Source: Tenodera sinensis (taxonomy: Eukaryota > Arthropoda > Insecta > Mantodea > Mantidae). From it: a DNA stretch of 64,000 nt. This document shows positions 38,173-50,600 of this stretch, in pieces. The position numbers and the translations under genes are program-made. Within the stretch, counting starts at the first letter, position 1. Every line of letters starts with the position of its first letter. The stretch lies in the NCBI GenBank assembly GCA_030765045.1, contig CM060965.1:150174374-150238373 (forward strand), in the 5' to 3' direction. The notes under the pieces were generated by a model, which saw only the letters and a list, made by a program, of their open reading frames with translations, did not search any database and was not told where the DNA came from.

Positions 38173-39679
38173 TAATGGTTATCCAAAAGTTATCCAATGA
38201 CTGATTATCCTCGTAGGTGGCAGACATCTATGAAGTCGCCATACATAAGCTTGTAGAATGTTACGAGAAATGTATAAACAAATATGGCAACTAAGTAGAA
38301 CAGCAGATAAAGAAGTAAGGAATTAAATAAAACAACCGTTTTCTATGATGGTTTGGTGTGTATAAAGCATCGCACCTTACTTAGCAAATTCCCCTTGTAT
38401 TAGATGAAAAAATCCTCAGCTCGTCCAACTCCGTGTTTTTATAAAATACCGTCATATTGTTAAGTATGCAAGGAAGTAGAAGTTGAATCGATAAACATTT
38501 CCAGCGTAAAAGGTAAACTGGCTCTACTGATTCTGCAGTGAAAACTGAGACAATACCTTCATTATCACTTAATTGAATCTTTGATATCAGTCACTAGCAC
38601 CACTGCACCTGCTTGCGTCATTATTCAGACACGGTGTAAAAGGATGGGTAACACTGATCTGCTTTAGCCTTTAAAAGATTTCAAATTCGATATTGAAATT
38701 TGCTTTTTACAGAGAAGTGTGGAGCTACAGGATAAGCGCAACTCGTGAACTATTCTACGTACTTATTCCGTGAATATAAGATATTTGACTGTTATATTAC
38801 ACAGGGTCATGTTCATATCCAAAATTTTAATTTCGCTCTCTTTTCTTCATACGATCTTTGGGTATTAGGTATATTAAAACTCATCTTTTCACAAACGAGA
38901 CATTAAAATAAATACCTTAAGCTATGCCCTAGTGTTACATCGCTGCTCTGAAAAAAAAAAAAAAGAAAGAAAAAAAAGGTCGAGTAAATTTTAATATTTT
39001 GGTTCTACCTCCCTTGTAAATTCTCCTTGCCGTAAAATTCCTGGAGAAAGTATGGATCTCGCTCTTTGCTAAATTTAGTATGTTTAATCTTGTGTAAACT
39101 AAGCGATATTGGAACACAAAAATAATAGTAGTGACTTCTATTTTTGTACTAGAACACTTATTTCAAGCTTCCGATATTATTAAAGTTCTTTCTTTTACTT
39201 GGTCCTTCTATGGCTAACATTACTGTTAGCTTACATATTTTAACCTTCTTGTACTTATCTCAAACATTTTGTCCTTCATAGATTTGTGGACTAGAGGACA
39301 GCAGAATCTGCAGCTAGTAATTTTTCATGTACCACGAATTGAAGTAGCATTGGAAGATGTTCTTGCAGTACTGTTTCATCAAACCCTGTTTAATGAAACA
39401 ATTTCCTGGTCATACACTCAGAACAAAATAAACACTTTCATAACAACAAATATATCACATCGAGCAAATAGATACATCTTAGACCTCTTCAGTTAAAAGT
39501 TATATACATACTTTCAATTGTTGGACAATCTTACTTAAAACCTTAATATATCTTTCTAAAACATTCTAAAATGCCGATAACTGGCGGAAGAATAAAATGC
39601 GTACCTTGTACTAATACAGAGCCTCTCATTAGATAAAACTGCTGCACGTGAGTTATTCATTTACTCATTTTTTACTTAT
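38173..39679. other. unassigned stretch
   Basis: No recognisable gene. A-rich block (A14GAAAGA8) at 38951-38977. A 75-codon frame at 39269-39496 has no identifiable domain. Confidence 0.4.
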
Positions 39680-40140
39680 ATAGATTTTTCTTTATTTATT
39701 TACTTATTTATTTATCCGTCCGTCTGTCCAACCCTCCATCCATCATCTCTATGTATCCGGCTGTCTGCCTACTTATTTGTTTATATATTTGTTTTGTTTG
39801 TTTTTTTGTTTGCTTGCTTGCTTGCTTATTTGCTTGTTTATTTATTTATTTATTTATTTATTTACTCACTCACTCACTCACTGACTCACTGACTGACTGA
39901 CTCACTTACTGACTCACTGACTGACTGACTCACTTACTGACTGACTCACTTACTGACTGACTGACTCACTCACTTACTGACTGACTCACTGACTGACTCA
40001 CTGACTGACTGACTCACTTACTTACTGACTCACTGACTGACTGACTGACTCACTGACTGACTGACTGACTCACTGACTGACTCACTGACTGACTGACTCA
40101 CTCACTCATTTACTTATTTACTTACTTATTTACTTATTTA
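39680..40140. repeat. compound tetranucleotide block dominated by GACT/CACT units
   Basis: TTTA, GTCC/CATC and TTGC runs lead into ~250 bp (39865-40110) of four-base units alternating CACT, GACT and TACT. The higher-order pattern is irregular (runs of one to four GACT between CACT units). It ends with TTTA/CTTA units. Not coding. Confidence 0.95.
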
Positions 40141-43045
40141 TGCTAATTGAGTGCTCTTGCTAATAAAGGCCATTGTAAACACGAAAAACACGCCAATGTT
40201 ATAGCAAAATATAATAAGGTTAGCTCGTTAAACATAACATAGTAGCCATTGTCCAGGACTCTTCGGAAGTTTAACCTCCAGTTAAATTATATATTATAAA
40301 CAAGGGTAATATAAATTCTAATTTATCATAAACTAACATTTCACATTGGAGTATGAATAATCTAGAATTAGGTTACTTTTAGCAACAAATGAAATAATAG
40401 GAGCCTCACGGTACTACATCAGCTTACCGCTGTTGCATGTGCACTGCTCGTGTCTTCTCCTCACACAATGCTCCCTTAGCGTTCGCCCGCTCCTACGTCA
40501 TAAGTTGGATTCTTGCCGACCACTGGTTTAGATGAAGGCAAATAAATGCGTCATGTTGACATAGAAGAGCTATGCAATGCTCAGCACCGTGTGACGGTTA
40601 GGCCTGGCACTACATGAAAAATCTGAGAGCATAGTCTCAGCAAACTAGAAGTAGATATTATTAGTTTTGTTATTCTATAGTCGTCAAATAGTTTCGTTAA
40701 TAAAATGAAGTAGATTTGTGTGAAATCTTATAAGAATGGTATTAAACGCGATACTGTTTGTTATTTGAAGGTGGAGTTATTACCGGAGGAAATAAGAAGT
40801 AAGGTAACGAATCATGTGAAATGTTTGTTACAATAAAGACCAAAACAACCTTTTTGTTACTGTGCAGTCTCAAAGCACATAATTTCTGACGACTATAACA
40901 GGTCTCGTGAAGAACACAGCCTTGCTGAAGAATCTCGCCAGCTTATTTTCACTTGCTTTCACCAAGGTGCAAATGTTGAAATTATCCATTTAAGTGGTGA
41001 TTAGCTGAACCTCTACTTTCGCTATTTTCGGGAAAGACTTTAATTAATGAAGCTGAGTTTTATAAACATTATGAAAATTCAAATTTAGACGTACATAAGT
41101 GAAAAATCCAATGATTATGGAACACATATAATCATAGCTCTGACAGTGGTCGAGAAATATGAGACTAAACTGATACAAAGTAATTTATCTGAAATTCGAG
41201 ATTACTTCTGTTGTCCTTAAGAGATACCGAAATAAGAGTTCTTTTCAAAATATAAGGTGAGTTTTTACTCCTGTAGGTATAATATTTTGAAATATCTTAT
41301 AAATACGTCCATAGAATGTTAATAACATTTCAAAAAAATTTACAGGAATAAATCAAGACTATCAAAATTATGGGTTCGTGTATTATAGACGAGCAAAACT
41401 TTAATAAACAACACGAATGACTGAAGCTGTCCGTAGCTGCAAGTTGACATAAACGGTATACAGCAAATGCAATGAATTGTGGGTCGAGTGGAGTGTGGAG
41501 TTTAAGGGCCCGTCGACAGCTGGGTCATTTGGGCCCCTTGTAGGTCGAATCGATTGAATCATGTTCAGGCGCAAGTTTAAAAAACACAACAAATGGATTC
41601 TTTTGAATACATATACGGAATCTCAAAAATATCGAAAATCATCTCTTTTCTGGTTCAAAAACGTAGGCTAAGAGCTCTCGTTATGTTTTGGTTCAGAAAG
41701 TGTGTCAAAAGAAATAAAAATCTTCCGAAATATTCCTGCACAAGAACATGGTTCATGACATAAGTTTATTCTATTTAGTTTTAATACAACAAATGAATAT
41801 AATGATATTATTAAAACCCATATTTAGTTAACTGTCATTGATTTTTACCGTTTTCTGCCATGTAGATGCTTACACTGATGATTTAGGGTATTGTAATGAG
41901 CAATAGGTATTATATCAATATTTGCTTAATATAAGTTTATTGAGAATAGTATGTTTTTAAGTTGGCGAGTAGCCGTGACACAGAAGGCATGGCATTGTCA
42001 TGATAACGAACGGTGTACCGGAGCTGAGTGCCAACGCTCTCGGCGAGGCCACTGACCTCGCTAGGCAGGTTGGCAGCTCACGCCTCAAGGTGAAGAAAAA
42101 CCACATGGTGCTATATATGGAAGTTTTTTTTTTTTTTTTCATTTCGCGGCGCAGTTAGGACCATGCAAAAACCAGCAGGTGGCAAACTTTGAGATTGGTT
42201 TGTGGAAGAACTATTTGACAAAGAGAGAAAAAACAACTAATACACAGAAGTGGATACATACTAAGATACCAATTATCAAAATACCTACTCTTACACCATT
42301 CTTATTTGGTTTAATTCTTTCTGTGGGTCTATAGCAGGATATTTAATCTCGCACAGATGCTTATGCTTATGGTGTCATAAATATTTCATGTATAAGCTGC
42401 ATTGCACGTGGTGATGAAAGCACCCTTAACACTCGGTATATAACCTCGAAAGTGCGTGAAATATTGCATTATTGTAATTTCCAAGTGGGTTTTGCACAAA
42501 TACAGACAGTGCTTGACCCGACAATGCTATGAAACCATTCATTAAAACTATAAAGACGGACTTAGTGAATCTATTAAGTCAATAATCTATTAAACTCAAT
42601 GTTTTAATTACAAACGAATTATTATACATATTGAAGGAAGATAGAGCTCAATGCCACATGACACGGGTATATTTCTAAGTAAATATGCGGAACTGAATGC
42701 ACAAATTCAACAGCGTGGAAGTATTTACAGTTAATCTGCTGTGATTCGCAAATATCCGCAAACGGGAAATCGCTGATAGAGACAAAGGAAGTGCGCCAGA
42801 CAGTTCAGCTGGCTCATGTAAACTCTGCTAGTTAAAGAAAACAACCTTCCAGTTTGTTTTATTGCACTTAGTAACTGAAGTGTGTTGGTTTCAAACAGCC
42901 AGCTTATGAAACAGAAAAAAACGGTGCCTTATTTACACGTTTAAAACATTTTTGTAAATACAGTGTCATGGTAATTTAAATATAAATTTCACATAACCAA
43001 CATTTAATATGCGCCATTTCACATAGTGAGCATTACATGAACACT
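40141..43045. other. unassigned stretch
   Basis: No element recognised. A plus-strand frame broken by stops around 40710-41010 (CVKSYKNGIKRDTVCYLK, EEIRSKVTNHVKC, then SREEHSLAEESRQLIFTCFH) looks protein-like but I cannot name it. A T15 run lies at 42125-42140. Confidence 0.4.
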
Positions 43046-43048
43046 ATT

Positions 43049-43117
43049 TCCTCCTCCTCCTCCTCCTCCTCCTCCTTCTTCTTCTTCTTCTTCTTCTTCT
43101 TCTTCTTCTTCTTCTTG
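43049..43117. repeat. (TTC)n/(CTC)n triplet tail
   Basis: Eight to nine CTC units followed by about 13 TTC units on the plus strand, forming the 3' tail of the minus-strand retroelement fragment. A purine/pyrimidine strand-biased tract. Confidence 0.95.
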
Positions 43118-43690
43118 GGTTAGGCCTATCGGCCTGTTCCATCTCCAATAAATTGATCCTGCCATCATTTCCTGGGTCTTCCTAGACATCTCTTTCCTCG
43201 GGGACTGCTTTAGTTACAATTCCTACTGGAATTCGTTTAATGTGGTTCAGTCATCATTTTATATGCTTTTATGATTTCTAATATACTCTGTATTTTTAAC
43301 TCAGCCCTTATTTCTTCACGACTATTTATCAAAAAGAACCTACAATGAATCCTAAAACTTTCACCCCAGCAGCTTCGATTTTCCTTTCATCTTTCTTTTT
43401 TAGCGTCCAGGTCTCGCTGCCGTATAAAAAGTGCCGGTAAGACCATTTCTTTATAAAGTTTTAAAACTATTTCTTTCGTTACCTTTTTACCGACTATTCG
43501 CCTTAGACTTCCACAGATATAGTTTAAGGAGTTGATTTTATTTTCAATCTCACAATTTTCCACGTAAGTTACATTACAGCCCAGGTATTTAAATGTTCTT
43601 ACTTATTCTATTACTGTATATTCTAATACTATTTTCCTTCCTATAGGCTGGGATCCCCAAAGGCCATTGACATGTATATACGTCTTATCA
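43049..43690 (-). pseudogene. non-LTR reverse transcriptase 3' fragment with (GAA)n tail
   Basis: Minus frame from ~43680: NGLWGSQPIGRKIVLEYTVI, then VRTFKYLGCNVTYVENCEIE (RT thumb-side YLG motif), INSLNYICGSLRRIVGKKVT, EIVLKLYKEMVLPALF, then degraded KKKDERKIEAAGVKVL, and RKTQEMMAGSIYWRWNRPIG. It ends in a run of Glu codons corresponding to (GAA)n then (GAG)n on the minus strand (43049-43117). The order and microsatellite tail match the relic at 27.5-29.4 kb, so both belong to one broad lineage. The catalytic palm is not included. Several stops and frameshifts. Confidence 0.75.
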
Positions 43691-44051
43691 TTTATTTCAT
43701 GTGTTTATAAAGCGCTGTTTTGTATACCACGCAGTTCGTATGTATAAACTTTGTATTCTGGGCATTGTACGCTATTTCACGGAATAGTTCTTTCTTGTAT
43801 GTTATTTCAGATTCTGAAAATGTCGAAAATTCTGGGCATTTTCTATATAGCAATTTGCCGTACCTGCGGTGCTCTACATGGAAGCCCAATATTTGCAAAT
43901 GTAATTTCATCTATGAGCCGAAATTTAAATGTATTGTAAAAAACGAAAGTGTGACAAATCTCACAACTGACAACGGAGCGATAAGTGACACTTCCAGTTA
44001 CCTCTCTCCGACTGTTTCTATCCTAAAATTGAATTACAAGAAACATAGTTC
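43691..44051. other. unassigned spacer
   Basis: Open frames on the plus strand (e.g. 43720-44121) run into the ACTTTC cluster and show no domain. Confidence 0.4.
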
Positions 44052-44147
44052 CCATTTTACTTTGTCCACTACGTATAGTAAGGAGGGGAAGTGCTGCTCT
44101 TCGATGTCAAGATTTCACTAGAAATATGTTTTGAGGTCCCCTGAATC

Positions 44148-44785
44148 AAAATTCTGATGTATTGCACTCACATGACTTTCTCTATTCTTGTGCTAACCAT
44201 TCTTACAATCTCTTATTCCTCTATCTTCTTCGTGTTAGTTGAGATAAATATTTGCAGAGATTTGTTATTGCTTATTTCCTTGTAACTGCAACTTCCTTGT
44301 CAAATCTTTAAAGCTTTGAGATCCCGTTCTCTTCGCACGCTTAACATATAAAAAATGCACAACGATGTACCATTTCGCGAAAGTTTTAAGTTTTCTGAAA
44401 CTGGCATACATAACAAGGAATATTTCCGAAATGGTTCACTCTACAAAGAATGTATTGAGACATAAATTGTGCTTTAGCGAAACCTACATTTTTATAGAGT
44501 ATGATTTTGTCCATAAGCTATAGCCAGAAAACTCAAAATATACATTTCGTTTATCATACAAATATCTTAAACATCTGACATTTTAATCAACATCGTTAGA
44601 GCCATTTTTAAGAAGATCAAAATTTTCGAAAAATCTTCCATGTAAAGAGTAGTTTAGGGTGGGGCTAGTTTCTTCAAAATCTTCGTGTTACATCCTTGAA
44701 AGACATTAACCGTAAATACCAACTTTGGTTTCAACTCACTTTTCGTTTTTGAGTTATGCTGTCCACAGACTGACAGACACGCAGA

Positions 44786-44820
<35 letters not shown>

Positions 44821-44877
44821 GCACGCACGCACGCACCCACCCACCCACCCACCCACCCACCCACCCACCCACCCACC

Positions 44878-44930
<53 letters not shown>

Positions 44931-45052
44931 TGTTCTAAAAATGCTTTTTTGGATTGAGGGTGTTCCAAAACATATCTTTCCGGTGAAATCTCGACATCGA
45001 ATTTTTGGGTGGAATACAATACGTCCTTGTACGTAGAGTAGAGAAACTAAAA
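44148..45052 (-). mobile_element. ACTTTC-family element, copy K, nested in J/M
   Basis: ~900 bp. Starts TTCTGATGTATTGCACTCAC then GACTTTCTCTATTCTTGTGC, and ends GGTGGAATACAATACGTCCT, then AGAGTAGAGAAACTAAA. All family blocks are present in reverse order, with a strongly expanded CA/CCCA slot (44788-44928). Inserted between AATCAAAA and AAGCATG of the forward host copy. Confidence 0.85.
44788..44928. repeat. (CA)n-(CGCA)n-(CCCA)n-(CA)n microsatellite
   Basis: Compound array in the variable slot of copy K: CA, then GCAC, then about 16 CCCA, then CA units. Confidence 0.96.
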
Positions 45053-45134
45053 AGCATGTTTAGAAAAATGTTTGTGTGTATGTGTGTGTGTGTGCGTGCG
45101 TGCGTGCTTGTTTGTGTGTGAACAGTATAACACA

Positions 45135-45507
45135 AAATCGGATGTGTTGCACTCACATGACTTTCTGTACCCTTGTACTAACCATTCTTACAAACTTCTT
45201 CAATTCTTCTTCGTGTTAGTTGAGATAAATATTTGCAGAAATTATCTTATTACTCGTTTTCTTGCACGTGCAACGGAAATATGGGAATACACGATATAAT
45301 ATCGCTTTGAGCGATATTAAAATATTTTAAAGCTTTTAAATTCCGTTCTCTTTGCACCGTTAACATATAAAAAATGAATAGCGATGTCCCATTTGACAGA
45401 AGTATAAGTGCTCCAAAACTTACATAAATAACGAGGAATATCTCCTAAATGGTTCACTCATCAAAAAATGTATTTACGCATAAATTGTGTTTTAGGAAGA
45501 CTTTGTA
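45135..45507 (-). mobile_element. ACTTTC-family element, copy L (reverse, truncated)
   Basis: Starts TCGGATGTGTTGCACTCACA then GACTTTCTGTACCCTTGTAC and keeps the right ~370 bp of the family up to TTGTGTTTTAGGAAGA. It then passes directly into forward-oriented family sequence, forming an inverted junction. Confidence 0.72.
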
Positions 45508-46020
45508 CTTGTACCATGCGTTTGATATATTTTTTATGGGGAATTAAATGTATATTTTGAATTTTCTGGCTATAACCTATGTAGTCCTGTTTACTCTTGA
45601 TCACTTTTGCATAGCTGGTAAACCGTAAGAGATAGACCAAATTTGACTGCACAAAATGTACATCTTGCTAAAACACACAATTTATGCCTTTTTTTTTTTA
45701 TTTATTTATTTTTTTTTTTTTTTTTTTATTTTGGGTGCCGTGAACCATTCGGAGATATTCCTTGTTATTTGAGTTAATTTTACAGCGATTATTCTTTCAC
45801 AAATGCATTATTAATTTTAGTATATCTTTGCCATGCAAAGAGACGGGAATTTTGAAACTTTATAACACATTTGACTATCGTTCAAAGCTTAATGTATTCA
45901 AGCATTGTCCTTGTCCGTACAAAAAATTAGCAATAAGAGAATTGCTGCAAAAGTTTATATCTACTAATATAAGAAATAAGTGCTTGTAAGAATATTTGGT
46001 GCAAGAGTACAAAGAGTGTG

Positions 46021-47032
46021 ACGGGCGTTTGGTAGGGATGATTGCTTTTGCGTCTATAGGACGAGTTAGCGTCAGTCGGCAGGAACGATGAATACTCTTT
46101 TCATATCTCAGGCGAAATACCGAAATAACGCAAATTCAATTCTGAATCTGATGCTTTAATTCAGTCATTATACTTTATAGACTTGTATGGAAAGTCACAA
46201 TTACTGATTTTTAGCGACACGCTTAAACTTTTTAGCGAGCTCGAGATTGTGCATCGTAAGATTTAGCGAGTTTTCACACAATATACAAACTATCTTCTTT
46301 TTCTCGCCTCTTTCAGTGGTATTATCTTAGTTTAGATAATATGTTTAACTTTTCGAAGAATCGCTAAAAGTGGTCTGGGAGTATTTAAACAATTTAATAA
46401 TCCTTTTAAGTGTAGTGGCACATAAATTCAGAGTCAAACACAAATTAAATTATTCTCTATAGGGGGTGCATATACATATACTGTCTCAAAAGTCAGAGTG
46501 CAACACATCAGTTTTTTCATAGTTAAGACAATCTACAATTCGTCGTTATGTTGCAACTCATTTCTGTTATCACCCTTCGTAACCTTGACTCACACTCCGC
46601 TGTCTCGTTGTCTTACTAGTACATGGCTTCGGCGATACACTCACTCGACACTCAATAAAACTGCTTCACTTGAAGACTTCTTCAATACTTGTAATTCACT
46701 TTTCGTTCCAGGCTCTGTCGCTTTTATTTGCCAGACGAATTTTCTGTAAAACACACTTTTTCTCAAACCTTCTTATAAACGAGTCTGACACTACACAGCT
46801 TCGACAATTGTCTGAAGTCGCTTTGTTCTGCCGCGCTCATTTTGGTGATGTTTATTCGTCGCGTAGTGTTGTGAAGTAGTGGACAGCCGGCGTTACAATA
46901 TAAACTACCTCACTTTACACTTTCTAGTTCCGTTTGTTATTAAAGCGTGCTTTTTTCAATTGCTCAATTCACCTTTTTTCAAAAGTTTATATCTGAAATC
47001 CTTTTAAAGTTTTGTATTCGAAATTTCTTCCA

Positions 47033-47066
<34 letters not shown>

Positions 47067-47136
47067 GAAATCAACCTTTTGGAACAGTATTACATTAAAA
47101 TTACATTAAAATTACTATTTTAACTACACTTTCACC
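46021..47136. other. unassigned stretch with isolated ACTTTC right end
   Basis: At 46487-46520 GTCAGAGTGCAACACATCAG followed by T-rich sequence matches the family's outer right end without a body. A T run of ~27 bases lies at 47033-47059. No gene. Confidence 0.45.
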
Positions 47137-47395
47137 TGTTGTAGATTTTCCGACCCTGGTTGAACTCCAGTCCGCGATCCTTCCCTCGGGTCATGAGTTC
47201 CTCTCAGGTGCTTTCTCCGGACATCTCCGACTTTCACTATTTTTAAGTGATGTAATCCTTTTGTTCAGTGTAACTTTTGTAGACTTCTAAACTATCAGCT
47301 GTTGTGGGTGTCTTAGCCCTGAGTGAACTCCGGTCGGTTATTCTTTCCCCGGGTCTCGTGCTCCTCTAAGGTCCTCTGTCGGGGTATCTACATTA
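47137..47395. repeat. diverged direct duplication (~165 bp period)
   Basis: CCTGTTGTAGATTTTCCGAC..TGAACTCCAGTC..CTCGGGTCATGAGTTCCTCT..GGACATC recurs as CTGTTGTGGGTGTCTTAGCC..TGAACTCCGGTC..CCCGGGTCTCGTGCTCCTCT..GGGTATC. Both blocks are GC-richer than their surroundings. Similarity is partial, perhaps 65-70 percent by eye. Confidence 0.65.
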
Positions 47396-50300
47396 TTCAT
47401 AGAAAGCAGCGGGTTTTCACATATGATGCTGGGGAATTTTAAGTTGATTGGATTCAGGTAAAAAAAAATATATTGTTAAACATTAAAATCTATTTCTCTC
47501 AATTCTTTCTTTTTTCGTCATTTTTCATTGTTACTAAACCTTCTTGGACTCTGGTTTATGATTTATTAGCTTGACAGTTTCGGGAAAACTTCGAAGATTA
47601 AAGTATTAAAAGTTGTCATGCATTACCTAAAAATATTAAATAATTGAGCTAAAACTAAATATTTTAAATAACGGATACTGAAAAAAAAAAAAAAAAAACT
47701 GAAAATGTCAACACATTTTTGTAAAATATTTTTCTGTTACGCTATAAGTAATTAAATCTATGACAATGTCCTTATACCTGTATACTGAGCTCAAATGAAA
47801 ATGTAGGAGAGAGGTAATAACTGTAGGATCAAAGGGCCATTTCATATTAGCATTTCAAAGAGTGATTCATTATTAATAAATATATTAATAATTTAAAAAC
47901 GGTTTAACATAGGATATTGTAATTTTGTGTACACTATTTATGTTCTGAGTGTGGAAAATAATTCAAAGCAATAAGAAGACACTGTGGATCTTTTAATTTT
48001 CATTGTATGCATTGCCTTAAGTGAAATAATGATTGCTCATTTAAATGATTATTTAGTGGTTAGTGATAGTAAATGTAAAATAAGTAATAAAAACCTCTTT
48101 AAGATGGATTTGGCGCACACACAAACCTTCAAATATCAATTTTTATTATTTAGAAAATAATCTTGTCTACCTCTGTAAACCAATTTGTTGCATAAAAGTA
48201 GATTAGTGAATTTGAAAAGCATTCATTTACATCTTGTAAAAATGTCAATACAATATATATTAAACAATTTCCAAGATAATGAGCATAAAGTTACCAATAT
48301 AAAGTTAGCGGGATATTTTTGCTGTAATATTTTTGGATCATTCTGTAGCAGGAAGGCTGTCCGCTTCATTACTGCTTTATGTGTGGGGCAATACTCCCGC
48401 TCAGCTGTCATAGGAGGGGAATCCCCAAACGAAATGCTACTATCTACATATTTTATGCAAGACATTTTTCATCGTTTCACAAGGGATAGAAAGGCAGCTG
48501 TTTATGAGGGGGAGAGGGAATCCTGTTAAACTCGCTCCATGAAATGACGCATAGCAAACCACAACGGCGTCAACCACCAACACAACACTTTGCTCTTCTC
48601 ATTCCACTCGAACGATTTCCGATACTGGAAGGGCATACTTGATATTGGAAACGAGATAAAAGATGACAGCGCCTCTAGCGAGAATTCTTCTTCCGTCATT
48701 TGTTGCGAAAACGCCCAGAGATAAAGAAATGGTATTAGAGGGCTACTTTCATGGCAAAACGGATACCTGCCACAAAGATTGAAGAGCGGAAAATAGTGAT
48801 GTTTTGGAAATATCTTGCACACGTTTTCTTCTCATCATTTAATCTCACAGTGTGCTACAGAAGTACCTTCACAGGACATTGGTTTTCTTTATCCTTGTGT
48901 TTTAGTCTCCCTATACATAACATAAGAATTTTGGTATGTAGTGACATCAGTGCTTTGCTCTAGTGATGATTTTATTGTCCTGAACCTTAGTAAGGTTTCA
49001 CTAATTCACTAGTATAGATTATGATACAAGGATTAAAAGGAACATTTTATATGTAATCCTGCTATTAAAATAAAACCAATTTTAACCTCTATACATATAC
49101 CACTTTTAGACAGCTATTGAACTTGTAGATATCAACAATATTACACTGATTACTGAAACTAAGAGAAATCACGTTTAGAACGACATCAATTCACGTTATA
49201 GTGAGATTCTTGAAACAAGAGAAATGAAGTTAAAAAACGAGATCAACTTTCGGGTGAACCGAGATGGCAAATGTTTTCATGTTCTGTTGATTCACTTGTT
49301 TTGCTTTACACCAAGCAATGGGGCGATTAAATTCTATTTCATATTGTTTATAGATTTTTGAACAGTAGTTCTAGTGTATTTCTTCTGCGGTTTTGGGTAC
49401 CGTCACTTTACTTTTCCAGGTTTTATTCTTCTAAATTAATATTTGCTGCTATTTAACCTTTATGTAGGTTATGCTAGTAAAGAAATATTATAGATCAAAC
49501 AAAGCAGAAAGCAGCCAATAAGTTAACTGTACAAAGAATTGCAACAACTGCAATTGTATTGTGAACAGATAATACAAGCGTCACGATAAACTAATCCTGT
49601 AGAAAGACATAATGAAATGCAAAGCCTAAACCAACCATGTCGAATTATGAAACATGTATAAGTGCAAAGCATAATTTTCAAGTGATTGGAAGCAAAGTTG
49701 TTCACAATATAGAATGGCATAAAAATGTTATCTCACTAGTGGTATAGTCTAAAACCTTAGGTTCATGTGCACTGTGTTAAAAGTTCTATTTAAGGTCTTG
49801 CTACCTAAAAATAGTTTTTATTTATTACTTTATAAAGTTATCTTTGAAACTTCTAGTTTCATCATCTTTATTTGTTACCGGTTAATAATGCGAGGGTCAT
49901 CACGTGAGTTTTTAAATATCGATAGGCACATGCACAAGCAGCTGTTTTAAAACTTCCAAATCTGAATTTCCCGCTTTGCTTTTTACTCCATTTATTTTTC
50001 CCTACATCTTTACAGATTCCACACTATACTATTTTTGATTATTTTGCCTCAATTAAGAAAAACTCTAACGGGTATAAAAGAGTTAACTATTGGCAGTGAC
50101 TTGACTGAATATTGATACTTATGGGATTACTAATTATATCATATTATCCAAAAATGTGTTTAAGTACTTAATTTGTTTCTATTTCACTAAAAGGGTAACA
50201 AAAATCTATTTCCAGAATGTTTCTGTAGCGTTCATATTTTTTAATAACTATTGAAACTAATGAAACTTTAATTGTTAATCGCGGGAGGTTTATCTAGTTA

Positions 50301-50600
50301 ATATTTAAATAATTTTTTGCATCATTTAAATACCGTATGGAAACCATTAACATTTTGCGCACACCATTCATGTCGTTTATTTTTAAGTATTCTCTAAAAG
50401 CTCGCCTTTGTTACATTTATAAGGCCCTCTGTAATTAATATCGGACGATGGATTTCATGCACTAATTGTAATTGGCATGGGAGGTTAAGAGCATTCTATA
50501 TATTTAGTGTCGCGTTTGTAATTTTAATCCCATTTTAATTCACTATTGTTATTTTTATGTGTGTTTGCGGTTAATAATCCTCCGTTTGCTGTCCTTTATT
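47396..50600. other. unassigned stretch
   Basis: AT-rich. Open frames at 48185-48529 (+) and 48822-48526 (-) have no recognisable domain. An A19 run lies at 47680-47698. Confidence 0.4.

Larger units (their letters stand above)
44052..46020 (+). mobile_element. ACTTTC-family element, host copy J/M, interrupted twice
   Basis: Forward pieces: 44052-44147 (TTTTACTTTGTCCACTACGT to CCCCTGAATCAAAA), 45053-45134 (AAGCATGTTTAGAAAAATGT, TG-rich slot, GAACAGTATAACACAAAA) and 45508-46020 (TTTGATATATTTTTTATGGG to GTGCAAGAGTACAAAGAGTG). In intact copies these blocks follow one another, so they are parts of one forward element. Two reverse-oriented copies of the same family lie between them. About 250 bp of the host copy are missing at the second junction. 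Confidence 0.72.

Noticed and set aside
39840..40140. CRISPR-like or satellite array
   Set aside because: Four-base units without spacers; a simple tetranucleotide repeat.
43720..44121. 133-codon plus frame as a gene
   Set aside because: Its end runs into the ACTTTC repeat and no domain is recognisable.
44654..45036. Cys/Val- and Trp-Val-Gly-Gly-rich repeat frame resembling a structural protein
   Set aside because: Produced by (CA)n/(CCCA)n read on the minus strand. No conservation, and it lies in the variable slot of copy K.
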